From: Microbacterium testaceum
GTDB taxonomy: Bacteria > Actinomycetota > Actinomycetes > Actinomycetales > Microbacteriaceae
NCBI RefSeq assembly: GCF_029761935.1
Contig: NZ_CP121699.1
Location: forward strand, 1,984,001 to 2,048,000
DNA length: 64,000 bases
Direction: 5' to 3'
Position 1 is the stretch's first letter; each line of letters begins with the position of its first letter. This document shows, piece after piece, positions 16,683-25,452 of the stretch. A program made the position numbers and the translations under genes. Under the pieces are notes generated by a model. The model saw nothing but the letters and a program-made list of their open reading frames with translations. It was not told where the DNA came from and searched no databases.

Positions 16683-17915
16683 CTATTCCTCGGAATGTCC
16701 CGACCGGTGGGCTGCGTCCGTCATTTGGTGACCACCGACTTCTTCTAAATCGACGGGCAACATGAGAGTCAAGTACGCACGGGCGTCGTCTGTTGCGAAG
16801 GTCACCACTCCCCCGACGGGAACGGCATCTGTCTGGAGGCTTCGGATGCCATTCCCGCTCGAGATCGGGTGTCCCGCCTCCTGTTCTTCTGCGCGTGGAC
16901 TCGCGATGGTGAAGGTCACCGTCGCCGATCGCTCGTCGAACGCGGAAGTGACGTCCGCCCGAGCGGGCCGGGCATATTTCACGGCGTTCGTCAGTCCTTC
17001 GCGGACGGTGCGTACGACGAAGTCGGAATGAGCACCGCTGAGCGGGAGGTCGTCGACGATGTCGATCGACACGGCGAGCCCCGCGCGCTCGACTTCGCGG
17101 ACGATATCGGCGAGCCTGTCTTCCAGCACAGCCGTGCTCGACGTGGACGTGAGGTCGGTGACGGTGTTCGCGAGCGCCCGCGCAGCCGCCCGGTTCTGAT
17201 CGCGGATGGTGCTGAGCGCTTCTCTGATCTCGCTGTCGGTCAGCCGGGCGGTCTCGATGCTGCTGACGAAAAGGTTGATGAGCACCAGATTGTGACCGAG
17301 TTCGTCGTGGAGCAGGCGGGCGATGCGTGAGCGCTCCGCCTGCGTCGCCTGCTCGGAGATACGAGGCGCCTGCTTCATCGCGTCCAGGAAGAGATCGGTC
17401 ACCTCGGCGTTCCGCCGACGCTGGTGGCCGGCAACGATTCCCGCGAAGCCGGCGCCGGCGGTGGTGAGGATCGAGAACACCGCGATGAGAGCGGCAAGGC
17501 CGGCGTTGGAGGTATTCGCCCAGCGAATGAGATACAGCACGAAAAGACCGGCGCTCGATGTCATCCCCGCGATGACGAAGCAGATGGTCACCCGTGGGGT
17601 GTACCGGAGCCCGAGGAGGAACATCATCGCCCACCCGGCGGGGGCGGCGATGGGTGTCAGGGCGGCGGTGGCGAGGACGATCCCGGCCACGAGACGCGTT
17701 CGCTTGTGATTCCAGAGGAGAGCTGTCACGCCGATGGACCCGATCGCGAGGGTGACGAGCAGATTCCACAATTGCAGAGGCGGGGCGGCTAAGGCGAAGA
17801 GCGCCAACCCGATCGCTCCCGCACCCGCAGCGAGTAGTGCGTTTCGCTGATACGACCTGAAGTAGTCGAGGTTGTCTTTCACCAATGCGTCCTCCGCACG
17901 GGTCGGGCGCTGCAT
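16683..17915 (-). CDS. Sensor histidine kinase, NarL-partner type
   Basis: 410 residues from ATG 17915 (MQRPTRAED). The frame stays open 381 bp further upstream, but that part overlaps the divergent response regulator. Four to five hydrophobic segments occupy residues about 25-160 (e.g. NLLVTLAIGSIGVTALLW, VTICFVIAGM, AGLAALIAVFSILT). The HisKA_3 dimerisation box is ERSRIARLLHDELGHNL with the phospho-acceptor His203. The ATPase region has REGLTNAVKYARPA (N box), but its glycine loop is short (SSGNGIRSL). It presumably phosphorylates the adjacent divergent LuxR-type regulator; the signal is unknown and is sensed in or at the membrane. Confidence 0.88.
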   Translation of the reverse strand: MQRPTRAEDALVKDNLDYFRSYQRNALLAAGAGAIGLALFALAAPPLQLWNLLVTLAIGSIGVTALLWNHKRTRLVAGIVLATAALTPIAAPAGWAMMFLLGLRYTPRVTICFVIAGMTSSAGLFVLYLIRWANTSNAGLAALIAVFSILTTAGAGFAGIVAGHQRRRNAEVTDLFLDAMKQAPRISEQATQAERSRIARLLHDELGHNLVLINLFVSSIETARLTDSEIREALSTIRDQNRAAARALANTVTDLTSTSSTAVLEDRLADIVREVERAGLAVSIDIVDDLPLSGAHSDFVVRTVREGLTNAVKYARPARADVTSAFDERSATVTFTIASPRAEEQEAGHPISSGNGIRSLQTDAVPVGGVVTFATDDARAYLTLMLPVDLEEVGGHQMTDAAHRSGHSEE

Positions 17916-18137
17916 CGCGACACGACGAATAGTCCGCCTAGCGCTGATCGGGTGCAACGTGAGTGCGTTTTCCGTCTCCCGACGGATTGGAGACCGACAG
18001 TACCGGATACCGCGCTCTGTCGGGATGCTCCGTGTAAACCGATGTTGATGGTTGGGCTGCATCTCGCCCGGGGAGGGCGGAGGTCGGGTGATACGTTTCG
18101 TCTCCGGCGCCTGGGGGTGCTCGCGAGGGAGAATTCG

Positions 18138-18755
18138 ATGAACGTTTCTATCAAGCCGGCTCGCGTGCTGGTGATCGATGACGATCCGCTGGTGCGCACC
18201 GGCATCAGGCTCCTGTTGCGCGGGAATACGAGCGTCTCGATCGTGGGTGAGTTCGCCGGCCATCGGGGGCTCCTGGAGGCCGTGAAAGATCTGCAACCCG
18301 ACGTTCTTCTCATGGACCTCTTCATGCCCGAGGAATCAGGCCTCTCCGTCGCGCGCCGGATCCGTCTCATGTACCCGGACCTGCGCATGGTCCTCATGTC
18401 GTCGATCGACAACCCGGCGCTGTATGCGGACGCACGCAACGTCGGTGTCAACGCATTCGTCGCCAAGACGGCTCCCGCAGCCGAATTCATCACGGCGCTC
18501 GTCGGCGCAGACTTCCCATCGAAGACCAGCACCACAGTGCTCTCCGACAGAGAGATCCAAGTCGTCGAATTGCTGGCGATGGGGGCGAGCAACGAAGAGA
18601 TCTCCGCGGCCCTGCATTTGAGTCAGAACACGGTCAAGACGTACGTTTCTCGCGCGATGGACAAAACCGACACCACGAACAGAGTGCAGTTGTCGAATTG
18701 GTTCCACGGGCTCGCCGAGTCGCATCTGCTCGGTGATCGGGTGGATACGCCATAA
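18138..18755 (+). CDS. Response regulator with LuxR-type DNA-binding domain
   Basis: 205 residues from ATG 18138; GAGGGAGA lies about 8 nt upstream, and upstream in-frame sequence is not homologous in character. Receiver domain: VLVIDDDPLVR (acidic pocket), phospho-acceptor Asp60 in LLMDLFMPE, MSS switch residue and the FVAKTA lysine. C-terminal GerE/LuxR helix-turn-helix: LSDREIQVVELLAMGASNEEISAALHLSQNTVKTYVSRAMDK. Divergent from its kinase across 222 bp, so both may be autoregulated from that spacer. Confidence 0.92.
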   Translation: MNVSIKPARVLVIDDDPLVRTGIRLLLRGNTSVSIVGEFAGHRGLLEAVKDLQPDVLLMDLFMPEESGLSVARRIRLMYPDLRMVLMSSIDNPALYADARNVGVNAFVAKTAPAAEFITALVGADFPSKTSTTVLSDREIQVVELLAMGASNEEISAALHLSQNTVKTYVSRAMDKTDTTNRVQLSNWFHGLAESHLLGDRVDTP

Positions 18756-19201
18756 CTGCGCAAGCGTCACCTGAAGTGGACAAATTCGCGCTCAGCCCTC
18801 CTGGCGGGCGGGCACACGGTCAGGATGTTGTCCGCGCGAGATAGCTCCTCGCGTGGTCAGAGCCTGTGGTGGGCCGCTCGGGGCGGGTGTGGAAGTTCGA
18901 GATTCACGCCCGCCTCATCCCACCTTCGACTTGAGCAACCTGTTCTCCCCCTAGAGACTCCCCCGGTTGCTCAAGCGCCGAATGTACCCGATTCGGCGTC
19001 GGGCGGGGGGACGCGGCCCACTCTGCGTCTCCCCGCTCACCCCTCCGTGTGTTCCTCCGCCGGTGGGCACGAGCCCACTGTCAGGACACAGACGAATCTC
19101 ATGGCGCCGTCGGCGAACTCACCACCGTCGCACCCGTCGCGAGGCACCTCCCGCCCCGCGCGCCACGCAGCGCCTCGCATGGACGCCGTTCGCGCCCGGC
19201 G
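18756..19201. other. Gene-free interval with a perfect 11-bp inverted repeat
   Basis: No convincing gene in 446 bp between two convergent genes. The clearest structure is CTTGAGCAACC (18930-18940) paired exactly with GGTTGCTCAAG (18965-18975) around a C-rich 24-nt loop. The loop and lack of a U-tract do not look like an ordinary intrinsic terminator. Open frames on the plus strand here are low-complexity arginine/proline sequences and were not accepted. Confidence 0.5.
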
Positions 19202-20455
19202 TCAGCGCGCCGAGCCGGCCAACGATCCGGTCGTCTCCTCGACGGCGGGGTCGTAGAGCAGGCACGAGATCTCGCGATCGCCGTCGGCCCACGTGCTCTC
19301 GGTCGGAGCGACGAACTGGTAGTTCAGCGCCGACTGGTCGAAGGGGATGCCGACGAACGAGGGGAACGCGGCATCGCAGCCTTCCTGGGCTGCGGACGCG
19401 ATCGCGTCGTCGCCCGGGAACGCCCCTTCGGGCAGGAAGAAGCTGCTGAATACCTCGTACGTGTGCGGGACAGCACAGTCGACGAGGTTGGACGAACTGA
19501 TGAAACCGCCAGGGACGTCGTCGAGGCAGGCGCCGACCGTCAGAGTGAACGTGTCGCCGTCGCCGGGGGCCGCCTCGCTCGGGCCCACGGTGACTCCACC
19601 ATCCTGCGGGAAATCGGGGATGTCGAAGGGATCGGCCGAGGATGCCTTCGAGCCGACCGTGAAGGAGAAGATGAGCAGACCGATGACGGCGATGATCGTC
19701 AGAACGCTGATGACCGCACCCGCGATGATTCCGGTGATGGCGAGACCTCGTCCCTTCTCGCCGGTGCGCTTGATCTGGGCGAGAGCGACCGCACCCGCGA
19801 TGATGCCGCCGATGGGGAACACGAAGCCGAGGATGATCGCGAGGATCGAGATGCCGTTGGTGCGGCCCGAAGCCGCCGTCGCGGTCCCATAGGAGGACCC
19901 AACGTACGCGGGGGCGCCCGTCTGCTGGCCTCCCGCCGTCGCGCCGTAAGCCGGGGCAGGACTCGAGCCGTCGGCCTCGGTGACTGGCGCGCCCGGGTAC
20001 CCGGGCGGTGCGGGCGGGACCGGAGGCGCCCAGGCCGGGCCCGCCGCGTCCGGCTGCGGTGCGGCACCCGCATCGGACGGAGACGCGGGCACGCTGCCGA
20101 TGAGAACGCCCTGCTGAGCGAGGCGAGCCCCCGCGCGGTGGGCTGCCTCACGCACGACGTCGCCGACCTTGGCGGCTCCGATCGCCCCGCCCTTGAAGAA
20201 GCCGCCCAGGGTGGAGTGTTCGAACGACGCGAGCGTGCCTTCAGCCGTCTCGGCGAAGTGCACGTCGAAACGGACGTGCATGTCCTGCCCGGCGAACGCG
20301 CCGGCGACGAGCGTGGTGCCCATGCTGCCGCGCGAGACGTCGAGGGAGCCGGATGCCGTCGGTTGCACCGAGAAGCCCTGCTCGGCGAGGGCGTAGCCGA
20401 CCGCGTCGCGGGCTCGATCGACGGGGACGGACAATCGGAGTTCAGCGGTGGCCAT
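19202..20455 (-). CDS. DUF4190 / septum-formation-like membrane protein
   Basis: 417 residues. Residues 1-115 form a soluble N-terminal domain (MATAELRLSVPVDRAR...). A Pro/Gly/Ala-rich linker (about 120-200) follows, then two hydrophobic segments in DUF4190 style (ISILAIILGFVFPIGGIIAGAVAL; GLAITGIIAGAVISVLTIIAVIGLLIF). The extracytoplasmic C-terminus has paired cysteines in the pattern GACLDDV...LVDCAVPHTYEVF...EGCDAAF...ISCLLYDP, which matches the Septum_form domain of actinobacterial membrane proteins. Role in envelope or division is family-level knowledge only. Confidence 0.75.
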   Translation of the reverse strand: MATAELRLSVPVDRARDAVGYALAEQGFSVQPTASGSLDVSRGSMGTTLVAGAFAGQDMHVRFDVHFAETAEGTLASFEHSTLGGFFKGGAIGAAKVGDVVREAAHRAGARLAQQGVLIGSVPASPSDAGAAPQPDAAGPAWAPPVPPAPPGYPGAPVTEADGSSPAPAYGATAGGQQTGAPAYVGSSYGTATAASGRTNGISILAIILGFVFPIGGIIAGAVALAQIKRTGEKGRGLAITGIIAGAVISVLTIIAVIGLLIFSFTVGSKASSADPFDIPDFPQDGGVTVGPSEAAPGDGDTFTLTVGACLDDVPGGFISSSNLVDCAVPHTYEVFSSFFLPEGAFPGDDAIASAAQEGCDAAFPSFVGIPFDQSALNYQFVAPTESTWADGDREISCLLYDPAVEETTGSLAGSAR

Positions 20456-20594
20456 CGGGCGCTCCTGGGGGTCTCTCGCGCCGAAGACTGTCAGCGCGCG
20501 TCCAGGTTAGTGCCGCGGGGCCCTCCGCACGAGCGCGGGGCCCGGCGCACGGCGAGTGGCGAGGCCGTTCGCACCTCACGCCTCGCCCGCACCG

Positions 20595-21788
20595 TCAGCG
20601 GATTCGCCCGACGAGGTCTTCGCGCGTCAGGGTGTCCGCCTCGGCGAGCACCGAGCGGGCGGCATCCCGCGCCTCTTCGACGTTCCAGAGCAGGACGCCG
20701 ACCACCCGGTCGTCGTCGAGGTAGTAGACGACGCCGCGCTCGGTGTCGATCCAGTCCTCGACCGTCTCGAGAGACGAGTCGAGAGTTCCGACCGCCTCGT
20801 ACCGGATGCCGAAGACCGCCGAGTAGTAGTACGGCGTGTGCGTGTAGGGCGCGGCGGCGCCCGCGAGATTGCGTCCGGCCGCCCTGCCCTGCTCGTTGGC
20901 GTTGTCGACGTGCTCGACGCGGCGGCGCCCGAGCAGGCGGTCGGGGTAGCTGGCGACGTCGCCCGCGGCGTACACGTCGTCGGCCGACGCCCGCAGCTGC
21001 GCGTCGACGTGCACGCCGTCGTCCACCGTCAGCCCGGCGTCCTCCGCCAGGTCGGTGGCGACCTCGATACCGAGACCGCTCACGACGGCATCCGCGCGGA
21101 CCTCATCACCGTTCTCGAGGTCGAGGCGGGCGCCCGCGGCATCCACTTCTCCTCCCGAGACCTTCGAACCGGCGACGATCTCGACGCCGGCATCACGGAA
21201 GAGCTTCTCGAACCGCTCCGCGAGCGCCGGCGGGAACACCGCGTCACCGAGCACCGCACCGGTGTGGATCAGCACGGTCTCGACGTCGTTCTGCACGAGG
21301 GCTGCGGCGAGCTCCGAGCCGATGTATCCCCCGCCGACCACGGCGATGCGATCGACGTCCTTCGCGAGGGCGCGCAGGCGGCGGTAGTCCTCGGCCGTGC
21401 GGAAGGTCAGTGCGCGCTCTCCGTTCGAGCGGTCGTCGACGGGGAGGGGGACCGGCTTGCCGCCGGTGGCGAGCAGGAGCTTGCCGTACGAGAACGTCTG
21501 GTCTCCGGCATCCACTTCGTGCTCGTCGGGGCGGATCGCCGTGGCGCGCGTGCGCAGCCGGATGTCGGCGCCGGTGTCGTCGGCGGTGCCGAGGGGCACC
21601 TTCTCCCATGTGAACTCGTCATCGGTCCACAGCTTCTTGCTCAGGGCGGGGCGCGTGTACGGCTCGTCGACGTCGTCGCTCAGGATCCCGATGGATCCGT
21701 CGGCGTCGATCTCGCGGATGCCGCGGGCGGCGGTGTCGGCGACCATTCCGCCGCCGACGATGAGGTAGTCGAAGTGTGTGGTGGTCAT
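20595..21788 (-). CDS. FAD-dependent pyridine nucleotide-disulphide oxidoreductase (ferredoxin reductase-like)
   Basis: 397 residues from ATG 21788; the open frame continues ~1 kb upstream only as the antisense of the M20 gene. FAD-binding DYLIVGGGMVADTAARG at the N-terminus, NAD(P)H-binding VVGGGYIGSELAAALV in the middle, and the second FAD motif VYAAGDVASYP. PYTRPALSK resembles the ferredoxin/rubredoxin reductase group. No catalytic CxxxxC disulphide is seen. The C-terminal domain carries YYLDDDRVVGVLLWN, as in reductases of Rieske or AIF-like systems. Electron partner unknown; no ferredoxin gene adjacent. Confidence 0.88.
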   Translation of the reverse strand: MTTTHFDYLIVGGGMVADTAARGIREIDADGSIGILSDDVDEPYTRPALSKKLWTDDEFTWEKVPLGTADDTGADIRLRTRATAIRPDEHEVDAGDQTFSYGKLLLATGGKPVPLPVDDRSNGERALTFRTAEDYRRLRALAKDVDRIAVVGGGYIGSELAAALVQNDVETVLIHTGAVLGDAVFPPALAERFEKLFRDAGVEIVAGSKVSGGEVDAAGARLDLENGDEVRADAVVSGLGIEVATDLAEDAGLTVDDGVHVDAQLRASADDVYAAGDVASYPDRLLGRRRVEHVDNANEQGRAAGRNLAGAAAPYTHTPYYYSAVFGIRYEAVGTLDSSLETVEDWIDTERGVVYYLDDDRVVGVLLWNVEEARDAARSVLAEADTLTREDLVGRIR

Positions 21789-21866
21789 GGCGCCAGCGTC
21801 GTCGCTCAACCTGACCGAAGCGGATGGGTTGCGGGGGTGAGCGGCATCCGGTAGCGCCCCGCTGAC

Positions 21867-21872
21867 TAGGCT
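21867..21872 (+). promoter_or_regulatory. TAGGCT -10 element of the M20 gene
   Basis: TAGGCT followed by exactly 6 nt and the ATG at 21879. No Shine-Dalgarno sequence fits between, so the transcript is probably leaderless. Confidence 0.6.
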
Positions 21873-21878
21873 CGGGGC

Positions 21879-23093
21879 ATGAGCGTCGACCTCGAAAGCC
21901 TCTACACCGACCTGCACGCCCACCCCGAGCTGTCGTTCCAGGAGACGCGGACGGCGGGTGTCATCGCCCGCCACCTCGCGGATCTCGGGCTCGACATCGA
22001 AGAGGGCGTCGGCCGCACCGGCCTCGTCACGACCATCGCCAACGGCGAGGGTCCCGTCGTATGGCTGCGCGCCGACATGGACGGTCTTCCCGTCGAGGAG
22101 CAGACGGGCCTCGCCTACGCCAGCACCGCGCGCGGCACCGACCCGGCCGGCAACGCCGTCCCCGTGATGCACGCGTGCGGCCACGACATGCACGTCACCG
22201 CCCTGATCGGCGCCCTCGAGCGTCTCGTCGCCACCCGCGACGAGTGGGCGGGGACGGTCGTCGCCGTCTTCCAGCCCGCCGAGGAGTACGGAGCGGGCTC
22301 GAAGGCGATGATCGCCGACGGCGTGCTCGACCGGTACCCGAAGCCCGACATCGTGCTCGGCCAGCACGTCACGCCCCTTCCCGCCGGCATGATCGGCGTG
22401 CGACCGGGCACGCAGATGGCGGCATCCGACGGCCTCACCGTCGTGCTCCACGGCCGCGGGGGTCACGGTTCGCGCCCGCACTCCACGATCGACCCCGTCG
22501 TCATGGCCGCCGCCACCGTCATGCGCCTGCAGACCGTCGTCTCGCGCGAGGTCGACCCCCGCGACGTCGCCGTCGTGACCGTCGGATCGATCCACGCCGG
22601 GCTGAAGAACAACATCATCCCCGCCGAGGCCAGGCTCGAGCTGAGCCTGCGCTACCCCGACGACGCCGCGCGCGAGCGCGTGATGACGAAGGTCGAGCGC
22701 ATCATCCGCGCCGAGGCCGAGGCCTCGGGGGCCGAGCAGACGCCCACCATCACCACCGATCACACCCTGCCGCCGACCATCAACGACACGGATGCCACGG
22801 CCCGCCTCACCGCGGCGTTCCAGCGCTCGTTCGGTGAGGGCTCGGTCGTCGACCCCGGCATGTTCACCGGGAGCGAGGACGTGTCGTGGTTCGCGCGTGA
22901 GTCAGGCGCTCCTCTCGTGTTCTGGTTCTGGGGCGGTGTCGACCCCGAGACCTTCCAGAGGGCCTTCGCGGGAGGCACGATCGAGCGCGACATCCCGACG
23001 AACCACTCGCCGTACTTCGCCCCGGTGATGCAGCCGACGATCGACCGCGGCGTGGAGAATCTCGTCGTGGCGGCGCGGGAGTTCTTGGGCTGA
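21879..23093 (+). CDS. M20 family amidohydrolase
   Basis: 404 residues. A dinuclear-metal amidohydrolase of the hippurate hydrolase / IAA-amino-acid hydrolase branch. Visible ligands and motifs: LHAHPELSFQE, WLRADMDGLPV, HACGHDMHV (Cys and His metal ligands), VFQPAEEYGAGSKAM (catalytic/ligand Glu), LGQHVTPLPAG and GRGGHGSRPH in the dimerisation domain, and a final NHSPYFAP with the last His. It removes an acyl group from an amino-acid conjugate; the substrate cannot be read. Divergent from the FAD oxidoreductase (90 bp). Confidence 0.9.
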   Translation: MSVDLESLYTDLHAHPELSFQETRTAGVIARHLADLGLDIEEGVGRTGLVTTIANGEGPVVWLRADMDGLPVEEQTGLAYASTARGTDPAGNAVPVMHACGHDMHVTALIGALERLVATRDEWAGTVVAVFQPAEEYGAGSKAMIADGVLDRYPKPDIVLGQHVTPLPAGMIGVRPGTQMAASDGLTVVLHGRGGHGSRPHSTIDPVVMAAATVMRLQTVVSREVDPRDVAVVTVGSIHAGLKNNIIPAEARLELSLRYPDDAARERVMTKVERIIRAEAEASGAEQTPTITTDHTLPPTINDTDATARLTAAFQRSFGEGSVVDPGMFTGSEDVSWFARESGAPLVFWFWGGVDPETFQRAFAGGTIERDIPTNHSPYFAPVMQPTIDRGVENLVVAAREFLG

Positions 23094-23098
23094 GGGCG

Positions 23099-23115
23099 TC
23101 CTGCCTCCGGCAGGA
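23099..23115 (+). terminator. Short hairpin after M20 gene
   Basis: TCCTGCC, loop TCC, GGCAGGA immediately after the stop. Seven perfect pairs with no U-tract; a plausible actinobacterial I-shaped terminator. Confidence 0.5.
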
Positions 23116-23193
23116 ACCGCGAGGCCGGTAGCCCTCGCGCCGCGCCGCGATCCGTGTGAGGGTGGGATCTCGCCCCTTCCCCCGGAGGACGCT

Positions 23194-23688
23194 GTGACCA
23201 CGACAGAGAACACGACGCCGCTCCTTCCCGGAGCGGCGCTCCTCGTCGGCATCCGCTCCCTGCTCGTCTGGGCCATCGTCGCGTCGGCCGTGTCGGCGAT
23301 GTTCCTCCGCGGCACGCACCAGAGCTGCTCGGGCGGCCTCGCCGCGAACGGACAGGGGTTCATCGATGCCGGGGGCGCTCCGACCGCCATCGAGCCGCGG
23401 TGCGGGTTGATCGAGTTGAGTCCGAGCCCACTCCTTTTCGCCCTCCTCGCGGTGGTCGTGATCGGAACGATCACCCGCATCCTCCGCCGAGCCGGTGACG
23501 AAGATCACGCCTTCCGCATGCTGAACAACGCGCGGATGGCGATCGTCGTCCTCACGCTGGTGGCCCTGGCCGTCGGCTGGATCGCGATCATGACAGTGCA
23601 CGTCGACGACTGGAGCTCGTTCTCGCTGCACTCGCCGTTGCCCTTCGGGCAGTTCGACATCGAGACGTGGCCGATCACACAGCGGTAA
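23194..23688 (+). CDS. Uncharacterised membrane protein, three to four TM segments
   Basis: 164 residues from GTG 23194 with GGAGGA 8 nt upstream. Hydrophobic stretches: LLVGIRSLLVWAIVASAVSAMF, LLFALLAVVVIGTITRIL and MAIVVLTLVALAVGWIAIM. Between the first two lies an outside-facing loop with two cysteines (SCSGG...RCGL). The domain arrangement recalls DUF2975-like proteins, but I do not assign it firmly. No operon partner is evident. Confidence 0.6.
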   Translation: MTTTENTTPLLPGAALLVGIRSLLVWAIVASAVSAMFLRGTHQSCSGGLAANGQGFIDAGGAPTAIEPRCGLIELSPSPLLFALLAVVVIGTITRILRRAGDEDHAFRMLNNARMAIVVLTLVALAVGWIAIMTVHVDDWSSFSLHSPLPFGQFDIETWPITQR

Positions 23689-23815
23689 CCGGGGACGGGA
23701 CACAGAGCAGAGTCACACCGCGGGGTGTGCCGACGGACGACGCCGACGCGAACCCCTCCCTCACGCGAAGTCCAGCCCCTCGGCGACGGTCCGGTCGGCG
23801 CGTAGCGTGACCGCC

Positions 23816-24688
23816 GTGACGTTCAACGACAATGCCCGCGTCGGCGGCAACTCGGCCAAGCGCCGAGGGGGAACCGTGGCGGCCGTCGGCGGTGGGGCCG
23901 TGGGCCTCGGCGCCGTGGTGGTGCTGCTCATCTCGATGTTCACCGGGACCGACCTCACCGGCCTGCTCGGCTCGGGTGGCGGCGCGGCCCCCGGCAGCGG
24001 CGGCGAACAGGTCGCGAGCTGCGAGACGGGCCGGGATGCCAACAGCGACGACGCCTGCCGCTTGGCCGCGGCATCGCTCGACATCGACCAGTTCTGGGCG
24101 GAACGCCTCGACGGCTATCGCAAGCCCCAGCTCGTCATCGTCGACCAGCAGACGGGAAGCTCGTGCGGCACGGCCTCGAACGCGACCGGTCCGTTCTACT
24201 GCCCGCCCGACGAGACGGTGTTCGTCGACCCGACCTTCTTCTCGATCCTTCGCGCGCAGTACGACACCACCGCGGGCCCCCTCGCCCAGCTCTACGTGCT
24301 CGCGCACGAGTACGGCCACCACGTCCAGAACCTCACCGGCGTGATGGAGCAGTACCCGAACAACGGCACCGGCGCCGACAGCAACGGCGTCCGCACCGAA
24401 TTGCAGGCGGACTGCTTCGCGGGGGCCTGGGTAGCCGCGGCCTCCGAGCAGGTGGACGAGAACGGCACCCCCTACCTGCAGCCTCCGACCGAGCAGCAGA
24501 TCCTCGACGCCCTGTCGGCCGCGTCCGCCGTGGGCGACGACCACATCCAGGCCGAGGCGGGTCAGATCTCGAACCCCGACAGCTTCACGCACGGATCGAG
24601 CGCGCAGCGCACCCGGTGGTTCGACGAGGGCCGCCAGGGCGGCGTCAACGCCTGCGACACGTTCTCGGTGCCCGGCGGCAGCCTCTAG
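23816..24688 (+). CDS. Neutral zinc metallopeptidase, YpfJ family
   Basis: 290 residues from GTG 23816 (MTFNDNARVGG, the conserved family N-terminus). A TAGCGT hexamer ends 7 nt before it, suggesting leaderless transcription; an in-frame GTG at 23807 would lie inside that promoter. One N-terminal TM helix (VAAVGGGAVGLGAVVVLLI). Then an extracytoplasmic domain with CPPDETVFVDPTFF and the HEYGH zinc site in LAHEYGHHVQNL, plus the downstream ELQADCFAGAWV with the third ligand glutamate. C-terminal SHGSSAQRTRWFDEG-like segment is typical. Target proteins are unknown. Confidence 0.9.
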   Translation: MTFNDNARVGGNSAKRRGGTVAAVGGGAVGLGAVVVLLISMFTGTDLTGLLGSGGGAAPGSGGEQVASCETGRDANSDDACRLAAASLDIDQFWAERLDGYRKPQLVIVDQQTGSSCGTASNATGPFYCPPDETVFVDPTFFSILRAQYDTTAGPLAQLYVLAHEYGHHVQNLTGVMEQYPNNGTGADSNGVRTELQADCFAGAWVAAASEQVDENGTPYLQPPTEQQILDALSAASAVGDDHIQAEAGQISNPDSFTHGSSAQRTRWFDEGRQGGVNACDTFSVPGGSL

Positions 24689-24841
24689 TCTTCCGGCGAC
24701 GTCCCCTCGCGAGAGTCGATCAGCGTCGTCCCCCGCCTCCCAGGACTGCCCGTTCGACTCGGGATGCCGAAACCCGGCGCACCCACCTCGACCCCGCGGA
24801 ACGGGACTCGGTGTGGACGCGCCGGGTCATGGCATCCGGAA

Positions 24842-25450
24842 TCACTCGGTGTCGGACGACTCCTGCTCCTCGCGGGGACGGCGGCTGAGAATCACGACGA
24901 CGATCACGCCGACGAGCACGACCGCCCCACCGCCCACGAGCAGGCCCACGGTCAGGCCCGACATCCCGCCCGAGGTCGAGGGTGCGGCCACCGGGGTCTC
25001 CGCCGGGACGGCGCCTTGAGCGCTCGCGCACGGGGAGGCGTCGGCACCGGGCGACACGCTCTCACCCGTGTACGTGAACGGGATCTCACCCGAGACGGGA
25101 TGCCCGTCGGACGAGACCGCTCGCCACTCGACCGTGTACCCGCCGGGCGCCCCGAGAGCGACCGGGAGGGTCAGGGTCGGCCCCGCGAGGGCCACGCACT
25201 CGCTCTCGTAGTGCTTGCCGTCGGGTCCGACCACGATGACGATGTTGCCGCCGTCGTAGCCGAGCAGATTGGCGCTGAAATCGAGGGTGACCTCCGACAG
25301 CGACGAGACGCTCTCACCCTCGGCGGGCGTCGACGACACGAGGCTGTCGTGCGCAGAGGCCGCCGACGCCCCGCCGAGAGCGGCGGTCATCGCCGCAGCG
25401 ACGACCACCGCCCCGACCAGGGCCCGGCGCAGAGCGTTCCGGGAGCCCAT
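24842..25450 (-). CDS. CopC-domain copper-resistance-like protein
   Basis: 202 residues. Signal peptide, then mature protein starting AHDSLVSSTPAEGESV, the copper-binding N-terminal His of CopC/YobA proteins. The beta-sandwich includes YTVEWRAVSSDGHPVSGEIPFTY, the family signature with the second histidine. A Pro/Ala linker and C-terminal TM helix (LTVGLLVGGGAVVLVGVIVVVIL) anchor it. Start ATG 25450 lies 2 nt after the ycnI stop, so the two are translationally coupled. Probably holds or delivers copper outside the membrane. Confidence 0.9.
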   Translation of the reverse strand: MGSRNALRRALVGAVVVAAAMTAALGGASAASAHDSLVSSTPAEGESVSSLSEVTLDFSANLLGYDGGNIVIVVGPDGKHYESECVALAGPTLTLPVALGAPGGYTVEWRAVSSDGHPVSGEIPFTYTGESVSPGADASPCASAQGAVPAETPVAAPSTSGGMSGLTVGLLVGGGAVVLVGVIVVVILSRRPREEQESSDTE

Positions 25451-25452
25451 GC

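Noticed and set aside
19049..21613. Very long plus-strand open frame (854 codons)
   Set aside because: It is the antisense of the septum-formation-like and FAD oxidoreductase genes, with arginine/proline-rich low-complexity translation; typical of high-GC shadow frames.
21789..22763. Upstream extension of the FAD oxidoreductase frame
   Set aside because: It is the complement of the M20 gene; the conserved FAD-binding start lies right after ATG 21788.
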